From Bacteroides sp. (GTDB lineage Bacteria > Bacteroidota > Bacteroidia > Bacteroidales > Bacteroidaceae), in the NCBI GenBank assembly GCA_021202275.1, contig JAJQDI010000005.1:1-64000 (forward strand): a stretch of DNA of 64,000 nucleotides, in the 5' to 3' direction. The notes under the pieces are model-generated. The model searched no databases. It was not told where the DNA came from and saw only the letters and a list, made by a program, of their open reading frames with translations. How positions within the stretch are numbered: the first letter of the stretch is position 1; every line of letters begins with the position of its first letter. A program made the translations under genes and the position numbers. Shown in pieces: positions 9,138 through 18,238 of the stretch.

Positions 9138-9917
9138 TTATTTATCGTGATGGTGGTGATGGTGGTGATGCTCTCCCAGGATGCGATGAGGCACAGCCCC
9201 GTGTCCCAATACTTCGATCGGACAATGGAAATTCTTTTCCAGCCATTCACCGGTGATCCCGGTATCCGGATGGTAGTCCAGCGTCTCATTCACACAAGCG
9301 ATGGATTTGACATTCTGCAAAACCGTTCCGATGTCGTGGCTCACCAGGATGATGGCTCTCTCTTCATTGATCTCTGCCAGCAATTCATACAGGCGTGCTT
9401 CGAATTGCTTGTCTATATAGGTACTGGGTTCGTCTAAGATCACGGCTGCCGGGTCGGAGATGATCGCTCTTCCCAGTAACGCGCGTTGCAGTTGTCCTCC
9501 GCTGAGTTTACCGATGGGTCTCTTTTCCAGTCCTTCCAGTCCCATGCGCTCTATCACCTGTTGTGCCTTTTCCCGATGGATGCGATGGAAACGTCCGGTC
9601 AGAGACTTATGAGAACTGAGTCCGGAAAGTACCACCTCTTCTACGGAGATAGGAAATTTGCGGTCTATGGTACTGTATTGCGGCAGATAGCCCATGGTCA
9701 GGTGATCGATGGGCATTCCGTTGCGAAAGAATCGGAGTTGCCCGCCGGTCGTATCCATCAGTCCGAGTATACATTTCACCAGGGTAGTCTTACCTCCTCC
9801 GTTGGGACCGATAATGCCCAGAAAGTCTCGTTCGTATACCGTGAGGTCGACATCATGCAACACCTGGCGACCGTCATAGGCCGCAGAAAGTTTTTCTATC
9901 TGTATAATAGGGTTCAT
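9138..9917 (-). CDS. znuC: Zinc-type ABC transporter ATPase with His8 tail
   Basis: This is an ABC ATPase of 259 residues with Walker A GPNGGGKTT (37-45), signature LSGGQ, Walker B VILDEP and H-loop VSHD. It groups by sequence and by the adjacent metal-binding lipoprotein with ZnuC/MntB-type importers for zinc or manganese. The C-terminus ends in eight histidines (250-257) before DK, coded by alternating CAT and CAC. This probably binds zinc and may sense or buffer it. A permease gene should be present but is absent on both sides. The gene is the last of a minus-strand run starting at purD. Confidence 0.9.
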   Translation of the reverse strand: MNPIIQIEKLSAAYDGRQVLHDVDLTVYERDFLGIIGPNGGGKTTLVKCILGLMDTTGGQLRFFRNGMPIDHLTMGYLPQYSTIDRKFPISVEEVVLSGLSSHKSLTGRFHRIHREKAQQVIERMGLEGLEKRPIGKLSGGQLQRALLGRAIISDPAAVILDEPSTYIDKQFEARLYELLAEINEERAIILVSHDIGTVLQNVKSIACVNETLDYHPDTGITGEWLEKNFHCPIEVLGHGAVPHRILGEHHHHHHHHDK

Positions 9918-9957
9918 GTGCGGGTCTGTGCTTTGGGAAAGTTGTTAAAGGCTTTTC

Positions 9958-10854
9958 TTACTCCTGATGAGACAAGACACGTGCCACCTGCAGCATCTCC
10001 TCCTGCCAGTCGTAGGACAGCGGATTGATGGGGACTACCCGGGTATTGGTCTGACGGGCGATCACTTCGGCATTACGAGTATCGAATTCGGGTTGTACGA
10101 AGATCGTGTGAACCTCTTCTTTCCTGCATAGGTCGATCAGTTCTTTCATGTGTGCCGGAGAAGGTTCTTTCCCATTCTCTTCGATACTGATCTGGCGCAG
10201 CCCATAGTCGCGGGCGTAGTAGGAAAGAGCCGGATGATAGATCATAAATGCCTTATCACTGTTTTCCGTTTCCAGCAATTCGCGCACCATATAGTCCGTA
10301 CGGTCGATGAAATGGCACAAAGTGTCGAAACGCGACATATAATAGGCCTCGTTGTCTTTATCGAAAGTCGTCAGACTGAAAAGTATATTGGAGGCGATGA
10401 TCTGCGCGTTGATGGCCGAATTCCAGATATGAGGTTCTACTCCTCCGATATGTACATGTCCGTTGTGTTCGTATTCGGCTTCATAGATCAGATCTACCCC
10501 TTCCGACATGTCGAAGACCTGAATATGTGGTACATTGTCTGTAATGCGCTCCATCCAGGTTTGTTCGAACCCGATGTAGCCGATCCGGAAGTAAGCTATG
10601 CTGTTGCCCAGGTCTACCATCTGCTGGGGGGTAGGGTCGTAGGTTTCGGGGCTCATCCCTTTAGGTACCATGCTGACTACTGTGAATTTATCCCCTACAA
10701 TGGCTTCGGTAAAATAGCGCAACGGTTCTATCGTGACCATAATGACGGGTTTGTCATTTTTCCCGGTTTGTCTGTTGGAGTTGCATCCTGTCAGGCAAAT
10801 AATGGTGCCTGCGAAGAGCACCATGTATTTCATGTAAATGTACAGGTTTTTCAT
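9958..10854 (-). CDS. znuA: Zinc ABC transporter substrate-binding lipoprotein
   Basis: This 298-residue protein has a lipoprotein signal ending LTGC (C24) and the ZnuA/TroA fold expected of periplasmic metal-binding proteins. It has candidate metal histidines in the segment EHNGHVHIGGVEPHIW and in MIYHPALSYYARDYGL. It should capture zinc, or possibly manganese, and hand it to an inner-membrane permease. Its start immediately follows the mnmD stop, and znuC follows after 40 bases. The usual permease is missing from the cluster. Metal identity is inferred from the family. Confidence 0.85.
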   Translation of the reverse strand: MKNLYIYMKYMVLFAGTIICLTGCNSNRQTGKNDKPVIMVTIEPLRYFTEAIVGDKFTVVSMVPKGMSPETYDPTPQQMVDLGNSIAYFRIGYIGFEQTWMERITDNVPHIQVFDMSEGVDLIYEAEYEHNGHVHIGGVEPHIWNSAINAQIIASNILFSLTTFDKDNEAYYMSRFDTLCHFIDRTDYMVRELLETENSDKAFMIYHPALSYYARDYGLRQISIEENGKEPSPAHMKELIDLCRKEEVHTIFVQPEFDTRNAEVIARQTNTRVVPINPLSYDWQEEMLQVARVLSHQE

Positions 10855-11553
10855 TTATTCTTCTGTTGTCAAAGGTTTGGTGGCCCTCAGTATTTCCCGT
10901 TTGCCATTTGGAGGACCGGGCAGGCGTTCTACGCGGAAACCACAATCCTGTAACATACGTCGTATGCTACCTTTGGCGCAATAGGTCGTGAGGACTCCTC
11001 CTTTATTTATAATAACATATAATTTGTCAAATAGTTGCTTTTTCCACATCTCCGGTTGTTTCTCCGGGGCAAAAGCATCGAAATATACCACATCAAATCC
11101 CGATGGAACGGGAAATAAATGTTCATTTTCCGGAGACCACCGGGTGACATCCGTCTGGTACTTCCGGAGTTCAAATTTTTCTGTGATCCTGATGTTCTCT
11201 TCCCAGGGGCAGAGGTGCAGCTCCCGGAAGAGTGGATCTTCACTGTATTTCAACGTTTTCACTGTATCCCACTCCAGCGGATAGAGTTCTAAGGCTGTAT
11301 AGATCACTTTCCGGTGTGTCCGGCGACTGGCTTCCAGCGTCAGCATGGCATTCAGCCCGGTGCCGAACCCGATCTCCAGTACATGCACCGGATCGGCTGT
11401 CGAATGGAGCAGGCCACTCTCCACAAAAATGTGTTGCGATTCGCTCCGCGCGCCTTTCACCGAGTGATAGTGCTCTTCCATCGCGGGTACAAACAATGTC
11501 GCGCTTCCATCGGCCGTTTGCTCTATCTCTATGGAATAAGGAAGCTGTTTCAT
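10855..11553 (-). CDS. mnmD: tRNA mnm5s2U34 methyltransferase MnmD
   Basis: This stand-alone 232-residue MnmD corresponds to the N-terminal half of E. coli MnmC. It methylates 5-aminomethyl-2-thiouridine at the wobble position of certain tRNAs using S-adenosylmethionine. The SAM motif VLEIGFGTGLNA is at 58-69. The motif YFDAFAPEKQPEMW and the closing segment GPPNGKREILRA are typical of the family. The FAD oxidase half is absent, as in many non-enteric bacteria. Its start overlaps the upstream yqaA-like stop by four bases, and znuA begins at its stop, so it lies inside an operon of unrelated functions. Confidence 0.92.
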   Translation of the reverse strand: MKQLPYSIEIEQTADGSATLFVPAMEEHYHSVKGARSESQHIFVESGLLHSTADPVHVLEIGFGTGLNAMLTLEASRRTHRKVIYTALELYPLEWDTVKTLKYSEDPLFRELHLCPWEENIRITEKFELRKYQTDVTRWSPENEHLFPVPSGFDVVYFDAFAPEKQPEMWKKQLFDKLYVIINKGGVLTTYCAKGSIRRMLQDCGFRVERLPGPPNGKREILRATKPLTTEE

Positions 11554-12011
11554 AAGATCTGCACAATTCCTTTCACGGCAAGTACAATGAGTACGTACCG
11601 TGTCATTTTACCGGCAAACATAGCTACGGTGGTTATCCAGATGTTACTTCTCATAAAGCCTAAGGCGATCGAGATAGCAGTACCCAGATAGGGGATAAAG
11701 GCGAAAAATGCCATGAATGCCCCTCTTCCCTGTAAAAAACGCAATGCTTTATCCAATTTCCCGGGCTTTACTTTCAGGTATTTTTCTATCCATTCCGTCT
11801 TTCCGATATGTCCCAGCCAATAGCAGGTAAGACCGCCTAACGTATTGCCCACCGTGGCCGACAGAATGCAGCTCGTGGGATCAAGTCCGGCTCTGAGCAA
11901 TATCACCAATACCGCTTCCGAACTCAGTGGGACTACACTGCCTGCTATAAAGGCCGCCAGGAACAATCCCATGTATCCCCAGTCTGCAAAGGTAGCTATA
12001 AATTCACCCAT
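11550..12011 (-). CDS. YqaA/DedA-family small membrane protein
   Basis: This 153-residue inner-membrane protein has about four hydrophobic helices and resembles the YqaA branch of the DedA (SNARE-associated, VTT) family, some members of which move lipids between leaflets. The conserved-looking parts are the small-residue N-terminal reentrant region SVVPLSSEAVLV, GNTLGGLTCYWLGH and the segment PYLGTAISIALGF. It overlaps both neighbours slightly (16 bases with the gene upstream, four with mnmD), which indicates translational coupling. The transported substrate is unknown. Confidence 0.85.
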   Translation of the reverse strand: MGEFIATFADWGYMGLFLAAFIAGSVVPLSSEAVLVILLRAGLDPTSCILSATVGNTLGGLTCYWLGHIGKTEWIEKYLKVKPGKLDKALRFLQGRGAFMAFFAFIPYLGTAISIALGFMRSNIWITTVAMFAGKMTRYVLIVLAVKGIVQIL

Positions 12012-12997
12012 ATGTTATATCCGAATAAAATACATACACCTATAACCGAGGCCAGGAAGAAGATGTTCGAGTCCCGGCTGTCGGACAATACAAAAAAGTG
12101 TGCCGCCAGGATGCTGATCAGCCCCATCAGTATAGGGAGCAGTTCCGACAGATAGATCGGCTGAAGCAGGATCAGCACGTAGAGACACAGGATCACTAAC
12201 GTGAGAAAATGTAAATAGCTGCGGGTACGTATTTTGTCTTGATATCCTTTGAAAAAGGTATGACAGGTACTGACGATATAGATAATCAGCAGAAAACCCA
12301 GTATACTCCACTGCGGAATGCTTAGCTCCAGGATCTGCCGTATAGGATAGAAAGTGGTCAACTGCCGGAAAGGCCCGTAGAAAAGCTCCATTTCACTGTA
12401 AAAATAGGCATGCCCCAGCAGGAACCAGTAAGGGAAAAACCATCCTGTGAGGCTGGCGAAAAAGCTTTTCAGGGTCAGACACTGCAGGTTATAGGCACCC
12501 AGGAGCCAGAGGGGTATAAACCATATGAGAGGGGGTAAGAGCAGCGTGCTTATCCCGAGAAAGCAAAAGCTATAGAACAGGTTGCCGGAGGCTTTGTGAT
12601 GCTGATAGCTACGGAACAGGAAATAAAGGGATAGCAGCAAAGGTACAGGCAACAGGCTTCCTGTGTAAAAGAGATGCAGCGCCGGACAGATACCGATCAG
12701 TAACAGGAATATAGCAGACTGTACCGAGGCGCGGATGCGGATAAGCCCGAAAGTATTGTTGAGCGCGATCAGTAAGTATCCTGCAAATATGTAAAGCAGA
12801 AAACTCACTGCCCATCCCAACCCGTCGGGCAGTACGAAAGGAAGGAGGTGGTTTCCTGTTTCTCCGGGAGAGCGGGTAGCTGATCGTTCGGGCAACATCA
12901 TCCCTGCCACTACCCAGCAGGCAGTGGACAGTATGAAGGCCACCGGCAGTGTAAATCTTCCGGTAGTTACCTGACTTCTCAGACTGTTTCCTTTCAT
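11996..12997 (-). CDS. Conserved multi-spanning membrane protein, unknown
   Basis: This 333-residue protein consists of about ten hydrophobic segments with short loops and no motif I recognise. Large hydrophobic proteins of similar length are found beside purD-type genes in Bacteroidetes (the DUF6427 group comes to mind), but I cannot confirm membership. It starts directly after the purD stop and overlaps the yqaA-like gene, so it is translated with both. A role in the envelope is all that can be inferred. Confidence 0.7.
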   Translation of the reverse strand: MKGNSLRSQVTTGRFTLPVAFILSTACWVVAGMMLPERSATRSPGETGNHLLPFVLPDGLGWAVSFLLYIFAGYLLIALNNTFGLIRIRASVQSAIFLLLIGICPALHLFYTGSLLPVPLLLSLYFLFRSYQHHKASGNLFYSFCFLGISTLLLPPLIWFIPLWLLGAYNLQCLTLKSFFASLTGWFFPYWFLLGHAYFYSEMELFYGPFRQLTTFYPIRQILELSIPQWSILGFLLIIYIVSTCHTFFKGYQDKIRTRSYLHFLTLVILCLYVLILLQPIYLSELLPILMGLISILAAHFFVLSDSRDSNIFFLASVIGVCILFGYNIWVNL

Positions 12998-14272
12998 TTA
13001 CAGGTCAAATCCAATGTCACCACGGAAATACTTTCCGGTGAAATCTATCTTTTCCGCGATCTTGTAACTTCTGGAAAGGGCTTCTTCCCGGCTTTCGCCA
13101 TACGAGCTGATAGCCAGTACGCGGCCACCGTCTGTGACGATCTTCCCATTCTTCACCTGCGTACCTGCGTGGAATACCAGGCTTTCTTTTCCTGGGTTAT
13201 CTCCGAGTCCCTCTATCACATAGCCTTTCTGGTAGGCTTCGGGATATCCACCGCTTACGAGGATAACGCAGGCCGCCGTCCGTGGATCGATTACCAGTTC
13301 CCGTGTATCCAGATCTCCCTGATGTACTCCTTCCAGCAGATCTACCAGATCGCTTTGTATGCGCAGCATCACACTCTCTGTCTCGGGATCTCCCATGCGA
13401 ACGTTGTATTCAATGACCATCGGTTCGCCGTTGACACGGATCAACCCCAGAAAGATGAAACCTTTGTAGAGGATGTTTTCCTGTCGCAGCCCTTCGATGG
13501 TAGGTTCGATGATGCGGGTCCTGACCTTTTCCATGAACACTTCATCCGCGAACGGTACAGGGGTCACACTTCCCATACCACCGGTATTGAGGCCGGTATC
13601 CCCTTCGCCGATCCGTTTGTAGTCTTTGGCTACGGGGAGTATTTTATAGTGCCGTTCGTCGCTCAGGACAAAGACCGAACACTCGATGCCGCTCAGGAAC
13701 TCTTCGATCACTACTGTAGCACTGGCTTGTCCGAACATGCCGTTGAGCATGTCGCGCAGTTCCGCTTTGGCTTCTTCCAGGGTAGGGAGTATAAGTACAC
13801 CCTTTCCGGCACACAGACCGTCTGCTTTCAGTACATACGGAGCTTGCAGGGTTTCCAGGAAAGCAATGCCTTCTTCCAGGGTTTCCGCCGTCACACTCCG
13901 GTAGCGGGCAGTAGGTATCCGGTGGCGTTGCATAAATTCTTTGGCAAACTCTTTGCTTCCTTCCAGTTGGGCCCCTTCGCGTGTAGGGCCGATCACCGCG
14001 ATGTGGCGTGTCTGTTTGTCTTCCTGGAACACGTTGTATATTCCCTGTACCAACGGGTCTTCGGGACCTACAACGATCATCTCTATGCCTTTTTCCAGTG
14101 CGAAGGTCTTGATCGCTTCGAAGTCTGTCGCTTTGATCGATACATTTTCTCCTACGGAGGAGGTGCCTGCATTGCCCGGAGCAATGTAGAGTTTCTCTAC
14201 CCGGGGGCTTTGTGCCATTTTCCATGCCAGAGCGTGTTCACGGCCGCCCGAACCTAATAGTAACAGTTTCAT
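12998..14272 (-). CDS. purD: Phosphoribosylamine-glycine ligase PurD
   Basis: This ATP-grasp enzyme makes glycinamide ribonucleotide from phosphoribosylamine, glycine and ATP in the second step of purine synthesis. The 424 residues match the family. The N-terminus [14 protein letters not shown] is diagnostic, followed by ATP-grasp segments [10 protein letters not shown], the glycine-rich GLNTGGMGS and the metal-binding [11 protein letters not shown]. It is the first gene of the minus-strand run that ends with znuC. The upstream region is filled by a repeat element, and I see no clear promoter. Confidence 0.97.
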   Translation of the reverse strand: MKLLLLGSGGREHALAWKMAQSPRVEKLYIAPGNAGTSSVGENVSIKATDFEAIKTFALEKGIEMIVVGPEDPLVQGIYNVFQEDKQTRHIAVIGPTREGAQLEGSKEFAKEFMQRHRIPTARYRSVTAETLEEGIAFLETLQAPYVLKADGLCAGKGVLILPTLEEAKAELRDMLNGMFGQASATVVIEEFLSGIECSVFVLSDERHYKILPVAKDYKRIGEGDTGLNTGGMGSVTPVPFADEVFMEKVRTRIIEPTIEGLRQENILYKGFIFLGLIRVNGEPMVIEYNVRMGDPETESVMLRIQSDLVDLLEGVHQGDLDTRELVIDPRTAACVILVSGGYPEAYQKGYVIEGLGDNPGKESLVFHAGTQVKNGKIVTDGGRVLAISSYGESREEALSRSYKIAEKIDFTGKYFRGDIGFDL

Positions 14273-14371
14273 AAACAGGTTGCATCTGTGAGTCTGTTCT
14301 CCGGGTATTCCTACCTGCCGGAGAACCGGACTTGGGTTAATATCTGTATTTTATCTTTTCATTTTTATTTT

Positions 14372-14680
14372 CTTCATTTCTTTGCTCCGCCAAAAAAACG
14401 AAAAGATTTACGATTTAACGATTTACGATGTACGATTGAAAATACATCCTATAAAGTATAATATATGACTTTTCACAGGAAAAACTCGCTTCGCTCAGAC
14501 AGATCCTGCTCTGTTGTCGGCTTACATCTGCACTCCGCTTGACGCTGCGAGACCAAAGGCGACCCAACGCCTGTGCCAGGCGTGTTGCGGATGTTTGTGA
14601 CCGCAATTGATTATTGATTGAATCATTAAGATGTATGTGCATTTTCAATCGTACATCGTAAATCAGTCAATCGTAAATCT
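14372..14680. repeat. MITE-like element with terminal inverted repeats, copy 1
   Basis: The element begins with CATTTCTTTGCTCCGCC and then GATTTACGATTTAACG..TACGATTGAAAA. It closes with the complement, TTTTCAATCGTACATCG and TAAATCAGTCAATCG. The inside contains CTTCGCTCAGACAGATCCTG, TCTGCACTCCGCTTGACGCT and a hairpin AACGCCTGTGCCAGGCGTGTT. Matching segments recur at 42655-43038 (inverted) and 44605-44934. It has no open frame and fills the space between the DPP-IV-like gene and purD. Confidence 0.75.
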
Positions 14681-14682
14681 TT

Positions 14683-16836
14683 TCAAAGGTTTTCTTTGAA
14701 ATAGCGTGTGATCTTCTCATAAAGATGCACCCGGTCGCGTCCGCGGACATTGTGCCCATGATTGGGATAGATAAACAGGTCCGGGTAGGTGCGGGCTTCT
14801 ATGCAGGCGGTCAGGAATGAGAAGGTGTGTTGCGGTACGCAGACATCGTCCTGATCGTCGTGTACCAGCATCAGTTTGCCTTCCAGGTTGCCGGCCAGGT
14901 TGTTGAGATTGCATTGTTCATAGCCTTCCGGATTGTCGTCCGGATGGTCCATATAGCGTTCGCCATACATGATCTCGTAGTATTTCCAGTCGATCACCGG
15001 GCCGCCCGCTACCCCTGCTTTGAATAACTTCGGATAGCGTAGCATCAAAGCGGTGGTCATGTGGCCGCCGAAGCTCCAGCCATGCACTCCGATGCGGTTT
15101 TCATCTATATATGGAAGGCCGGAAAGGAATTCCACTCCTTTTACCTGGTCTTTTCCCTCTTCTATACCCAACCGGCGGAAAGTGCAGTTCTCAAATTCGA
15201 GTCCCCTGTTCTCACTTCCCCGGTTGTCCAGGGTAAATACGATGTATCCCTGATTGGCCATGTAAAGGTCCCATCCCCTTACGTCGTATTGAAAGCCGTT
15301 TCCGATCATCTGCGCATGCGGTCCGCCATATACGTAAATGATGACCGGATATTTGTGTGTCGGGTCGAAATCTGCCGGTTTCACCAGGCGGTAGTAAAGT
15401 TCCGTGACCCCATCGGCCGCGGTCAGGGTTCCGGTTTCCAGGTTGGGTAGCCGGAAACCTTCAAAGGGGTTTCCGGCGGTCAGGATGCGTGTTGCCTGGC
15501 TACGGCCGGTTGTTGTAGAGACAATATCTATGTTGCGCGGAATGTCGGGGGTGGTATATTCGTCGGTCATGAGTTCGCCCGACCCACTGAGCAGGACCCG
15601 GTGTTTTCCTTCCGCATTGCCTATGGGTCTGCGTTTTCCGCTTGCGGTGGATACGGCAAATGCATTGCTTTGCAAAGGAGAATGTTCGGTACTCAGGATC
15701 ACTACCTCTTTCCGTTTGGGCAGAAAGCCGATCATTTCCCGGACTAACCAGTTGCCCGAGGTAAGTTGATGGATCAGTTTCCCGGTGGTATCGTAGAGAT
15801 AAAGATGATTGAATCCGTCGCGCTGGCTCTGGTAGATGAATTGTTTTTCGTTCCAGGGCAGGAATACGATGGGATGCTGGGGCTCTACATATTTGGGATG
15901 GCTCTCTTCCAGCAATACAGCTTGCAGTGCACCGGTCTTTGCGTCGTAACGGCAGAGTTGGGCATGGTTCTGGTCGCGGTTGACCTCGATCAGATAAAGA
16001 TCCTTTCCATCGGGAGACCAGGTAATGTTGGTGAAGTAACGATCGGTAGGATCTCCGGTCTGCAGGTACACGGTGGTTTCGGCGGAGAGGTCATATATAC
16101 CTATGGAAACCGTATGACTATTCATTCCTGCCATGGGATAGCGCACCGGTCTCTCTTCGGCTATGCGGCCGCGGGTATCTACCAGGGGATATTTCGTTAC
16201 CATGGATTCGTCCATGCGATAAAAGGCAAGCCGGTCTCCCTGCGGACTCCAGAATGTTCCTTTGCGGATGCCGAACTCGTGGCGGTGTACGGCTTGTCCG
16301 CACACGATACCTTCCGGTTCATCAGTGATACGCACCGTTTGCCCCTCAAGGGAGATATACAGGTTATTATCTACTGTATAGGCAAGCTGATGGGAAGCGG
16401 CATGATAATCCATATCTCCCGCGTGCGCGTCGCATGTCAGGGGAGCGATCAGTTCCTGCTTTTCAAAGTCATATACCAGATATACCTTATCATTGTCTTT
16501 CCGGCCGGTGAGCAACATCCGCGGAAGACCGGCCCATGGAAAGCGTACCTGGCTTAGCCCCGTAAGTTGTATACCTTCTTGCCGGGCCTTTTCATCGAGT
16601 ATTTCTTTGTCTTCGGAAGAGAAAAGAACCGATTGTTCGCCGGTACGCGGGTCTATATGATAAACAACATCGTATTCCGAGTGAATACAGTTCTCTCCCC
16701 ACCATTGCAGGTTGTACAGATTTTCTGTAAACCGGTAGGTACTTCCTCCGGGGATCACATCCTCCAGGGTCAGTTCTTTCAATTCCTGTGCCATAGTTCC
16801 GGCGATCGTGTTCAGGGATAACAACATGTATAGCAA
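14683..16836 (-). CDS. S9 dipeptidyl peptidase IV-like protease, start disrupted
   Basis: This is a prolyl oligopeptidase-family enzyme with an N-terminal beta-propeller and a C-terminal alpha/beta hydrolase domain. The catalytic triad is visible as GWSFGG (S588), DDQDD (D664) and NHGH (H693), numbered from a TTG at 16836. It should remove Xaa-Pro or similar dipeptides in the periplasm. The annotated frame opens only at TTG 16836 or ATG 16827, which gives a signal sequence without its basic end. An ATG at 16853 followed by A6 would read MKKTSALLYMLLSLNTIAG if one more A were present. It follows the RlmL-type gene by about 53 bases. Confidence 0.85.
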   Translation of the reverse strand: MLYMLLSLNTIAGTMAQELKELTLEDVIPGGSTYRFTENLYNLQWWGENCIHSEYDVVYHIDPRTGEQSVLFSSEDKEILDEKARQEGIQLTGLSQVRFPWAGLPRMLLTGRKDNDKVYLVYDFEKQELIAPLTCDAHAGDMDYHAASHQLAYTVDNNLYISLEGQTVRITDEPEGIVCGQAVHRHEFGIRKGTFWSPQGDRLAFYRMDESMVTKYPLVDTRGRIAEERPVRYPMAGMNSHTVSIGIYDLSAETTVYLQTGDPTDRYFTNITWSPDGKDLYLIEVNRDQNHAQLCRYDAKTGALQAVLLEESHPKYVEPQHPIVFLPWNEKQFIYQSQRDGFNHLYLYDTTGKLIHQLTSGNWLVREMIGFLPKRKEVVILSTEHSPLQSNAFAVSTASGKRRPIGNAEGKHRVLLSGSGELMTDEYTTPDIPRNIDIVSTTTGRSQATRILTAGNPFEGFRLPNLETGTLTAADGVTELYYRLVKPADFDPTHKYPVIIYVYGGPHAQMIGNGFQYDVRGWDLYMANQGYIVFTLDNRGSENRGLEFENCTFRRLGIEEGKDQVKGVEFLSGLPYIDENRIGVHGWSFGGHMTTALMLRYPKLFKAGVAGGPVIDWKYYEIMYGERYMDHPDDNPEGYEQCNLNNLAGNLEGKLMLVHDDQDDVCVPQHTFSFLTACIEARTYPDLFIYPNHGHNVRGRDRVHLYEKITRYFKENL

Positions 16837-16889
16837 TGCGCTGGTTTTTTCATGTCATCTTTTCGTTTGGGCCTGGGTTGCAGGGCGCA

Positions 16890-18185
16890 TCACTGGTTCT
16901 GTTCTTTGTCTTTATCGGGTCTTCTGTCGGAGCTCCTGTTTTCGTCCGGTTTGCGGAAAGCAGGACGTTTGGTGTCGGACCTGTTCCCTTCGGTTTTCCT
17001 GAACTCCGGTTTGCGGAATCCCGAGCCTGACTCCTGCGCTTTGAATTCCTTGTATTTCCCGTCGAAGATCTCGTATTTCCGGAACTGACATTCCAAAGAT
17101 CCGTTGAAAAGAGGGATTTTTACACTCGGCTTGAGTCCGATCTGCTCGAAGCATTCGTCCCGGTAACTGAGTATCCACGCTTCATTACCGGCGAACGCGT
17201 GTTTCAGACGCTCTCCGATGGTCTGGTAGAGTCCCAGAAGATCGCGGCTGGAGATACGCTCTCCGTACGGAGGATTGGTGACCATAATGGCTTTTTCGGC
17301 AGGTTGCTCGAACTGCTGGATGGGTTGCAGTTTCAGTATCACATCTTTGGATACGCCCGCTGCTTTTACATTGCGGGTAGCGATCTGATGGGCCTGCGGA
17401 TTGTTGTCGTATCCGTATATCTTGTGCCGGAATTCACGCTCCTGACTGTCGTCGTTGTAGATAGAATCGAACAGATCCTGGTCGAAGTCGTTCCACTTTT
17501 CGAAAGCGAACTCTTTACGGAACACTCCCGGCGCGATGTTGCGGGCTATGAGTGCCGCTTCGATGGGGATCGTACCCGATCCGCACATCGGATCGATCAG
17601 GTCAGATCCACCCTTCCAGCCGGTCATCAGGATCATACCTGCTGCCAGTACTTCATTCAGAGGTGCCTCTACAGCCTCCTGCCGGTATCCCCGTCTGTGG
17701 AGCGATTCGCCCGATGAATCTAAAGAGAGGGTGCATCTGGTCTGTGCGATATGGATGTTGAGCAATACGTCCGGATTGTTGAGGCGTACCGAAGGGCGTT
17801 TGCCGTTGAGTTCGCGGAAATAGTCTACAATGGCATCTTTCACTTTATAGGAGACAAATTTGGAGTGGCGGAATTCATCGCTGAATACCACCGCGTCCAC
17901 AGCGAACGATTTGTCTACGTCCAGGATCTCTTCCCAGCGAAGGGCTTTGATCTGTTCGTATACCTCATCCGCGTTCTTTGCTGTAAAGTGTTTGATGGGT
18001 TTCAGGATGCGGATGGCTGTACGCAGGCAGAAGTTGGTTTTGTACATCATCTCTTTGTCTCCGCTGAAAGAGACCATACGTCTGCCTATCTGTATGTCAT
18101 TCGCACCGAGTGCGGTCAGCTCTTCTGCCAGTACCTCTTCCAGACCCTGGAAGGTTTTGGCAATCATTTCAAATGGTTCGCTCAT
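16890..18185 (-). CDS. THUMP-domain RNA methyltransferase, RlmL-like
   Basis: This class I methyltransferase of 431 residues has an N-terminal THUMP RNA-binding domain (about 1-160), the SAM site DPMCGSGT and the N6/N2-type catalytic motif NPPYGER. It resembles the N-terminal half of E. coli RlmL, which makes m2G2445 in 23S rRNA. The last 50 residues form an unusual basic tail with repeated FRKP/FRKT units and many Arg, Lys, Asp and Gln residues, probably disordered and RNA-binding. It lies 53 bases after cysE and just before the DPP-IV-like gene. Confidence 0.9.
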   Translation of the reverse strand: MSEPFEMIAKTFQGLEEVLAEELTALGANDIQIGRRMVSFSGDKEMMYKTNFCLRTAIRILKPIKHFTAKNADEVYEQIKALRWEEILDVDKSFAVDAVVFSDEFRHSKFVSYKVKDAIVDYFRELNGKRPSVRLNNPDVLLNIHIAQTRCTLSLDSSGESLHRRGYRQEAVEAPLNEVLAAGMILMTGWKGGSDLIDPMCGSGTIPIEAALIARNIAPGVFRKEFAFEKWNDFDQDLFDSIYNDDSQEREFRHKIYGYDNNPQAHQIATRNVKAAGVSKDVILKLQPIQQFEQPAEKAIMVTNPPYGERISSRDLLGLYQTIGERLKHAFAGNEAWILSYRDECFEQIGLKPSVKIPLFNGSLECQFRKYEIFDGKYKEFKAQESGSGFRKPEFRKTEGNRSDTKRPAFRKPDENRSSDRRPDKDKEQNQ

Positions 18186-18238
18186 GTAATAATATATGTG
18201 TATCTTATGCTTTTTTTATGGTTGGAACAGGCAATGTG

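Noticed and set aside
9141-9170. Polyhistidine stretch as a sign of vector contamination
   Set aside because: The stretch is inside a native znuC frame next to znuA and codes eight histidines with mixed CAT/CAC. His-rich tails are known in zinc transport proteins.
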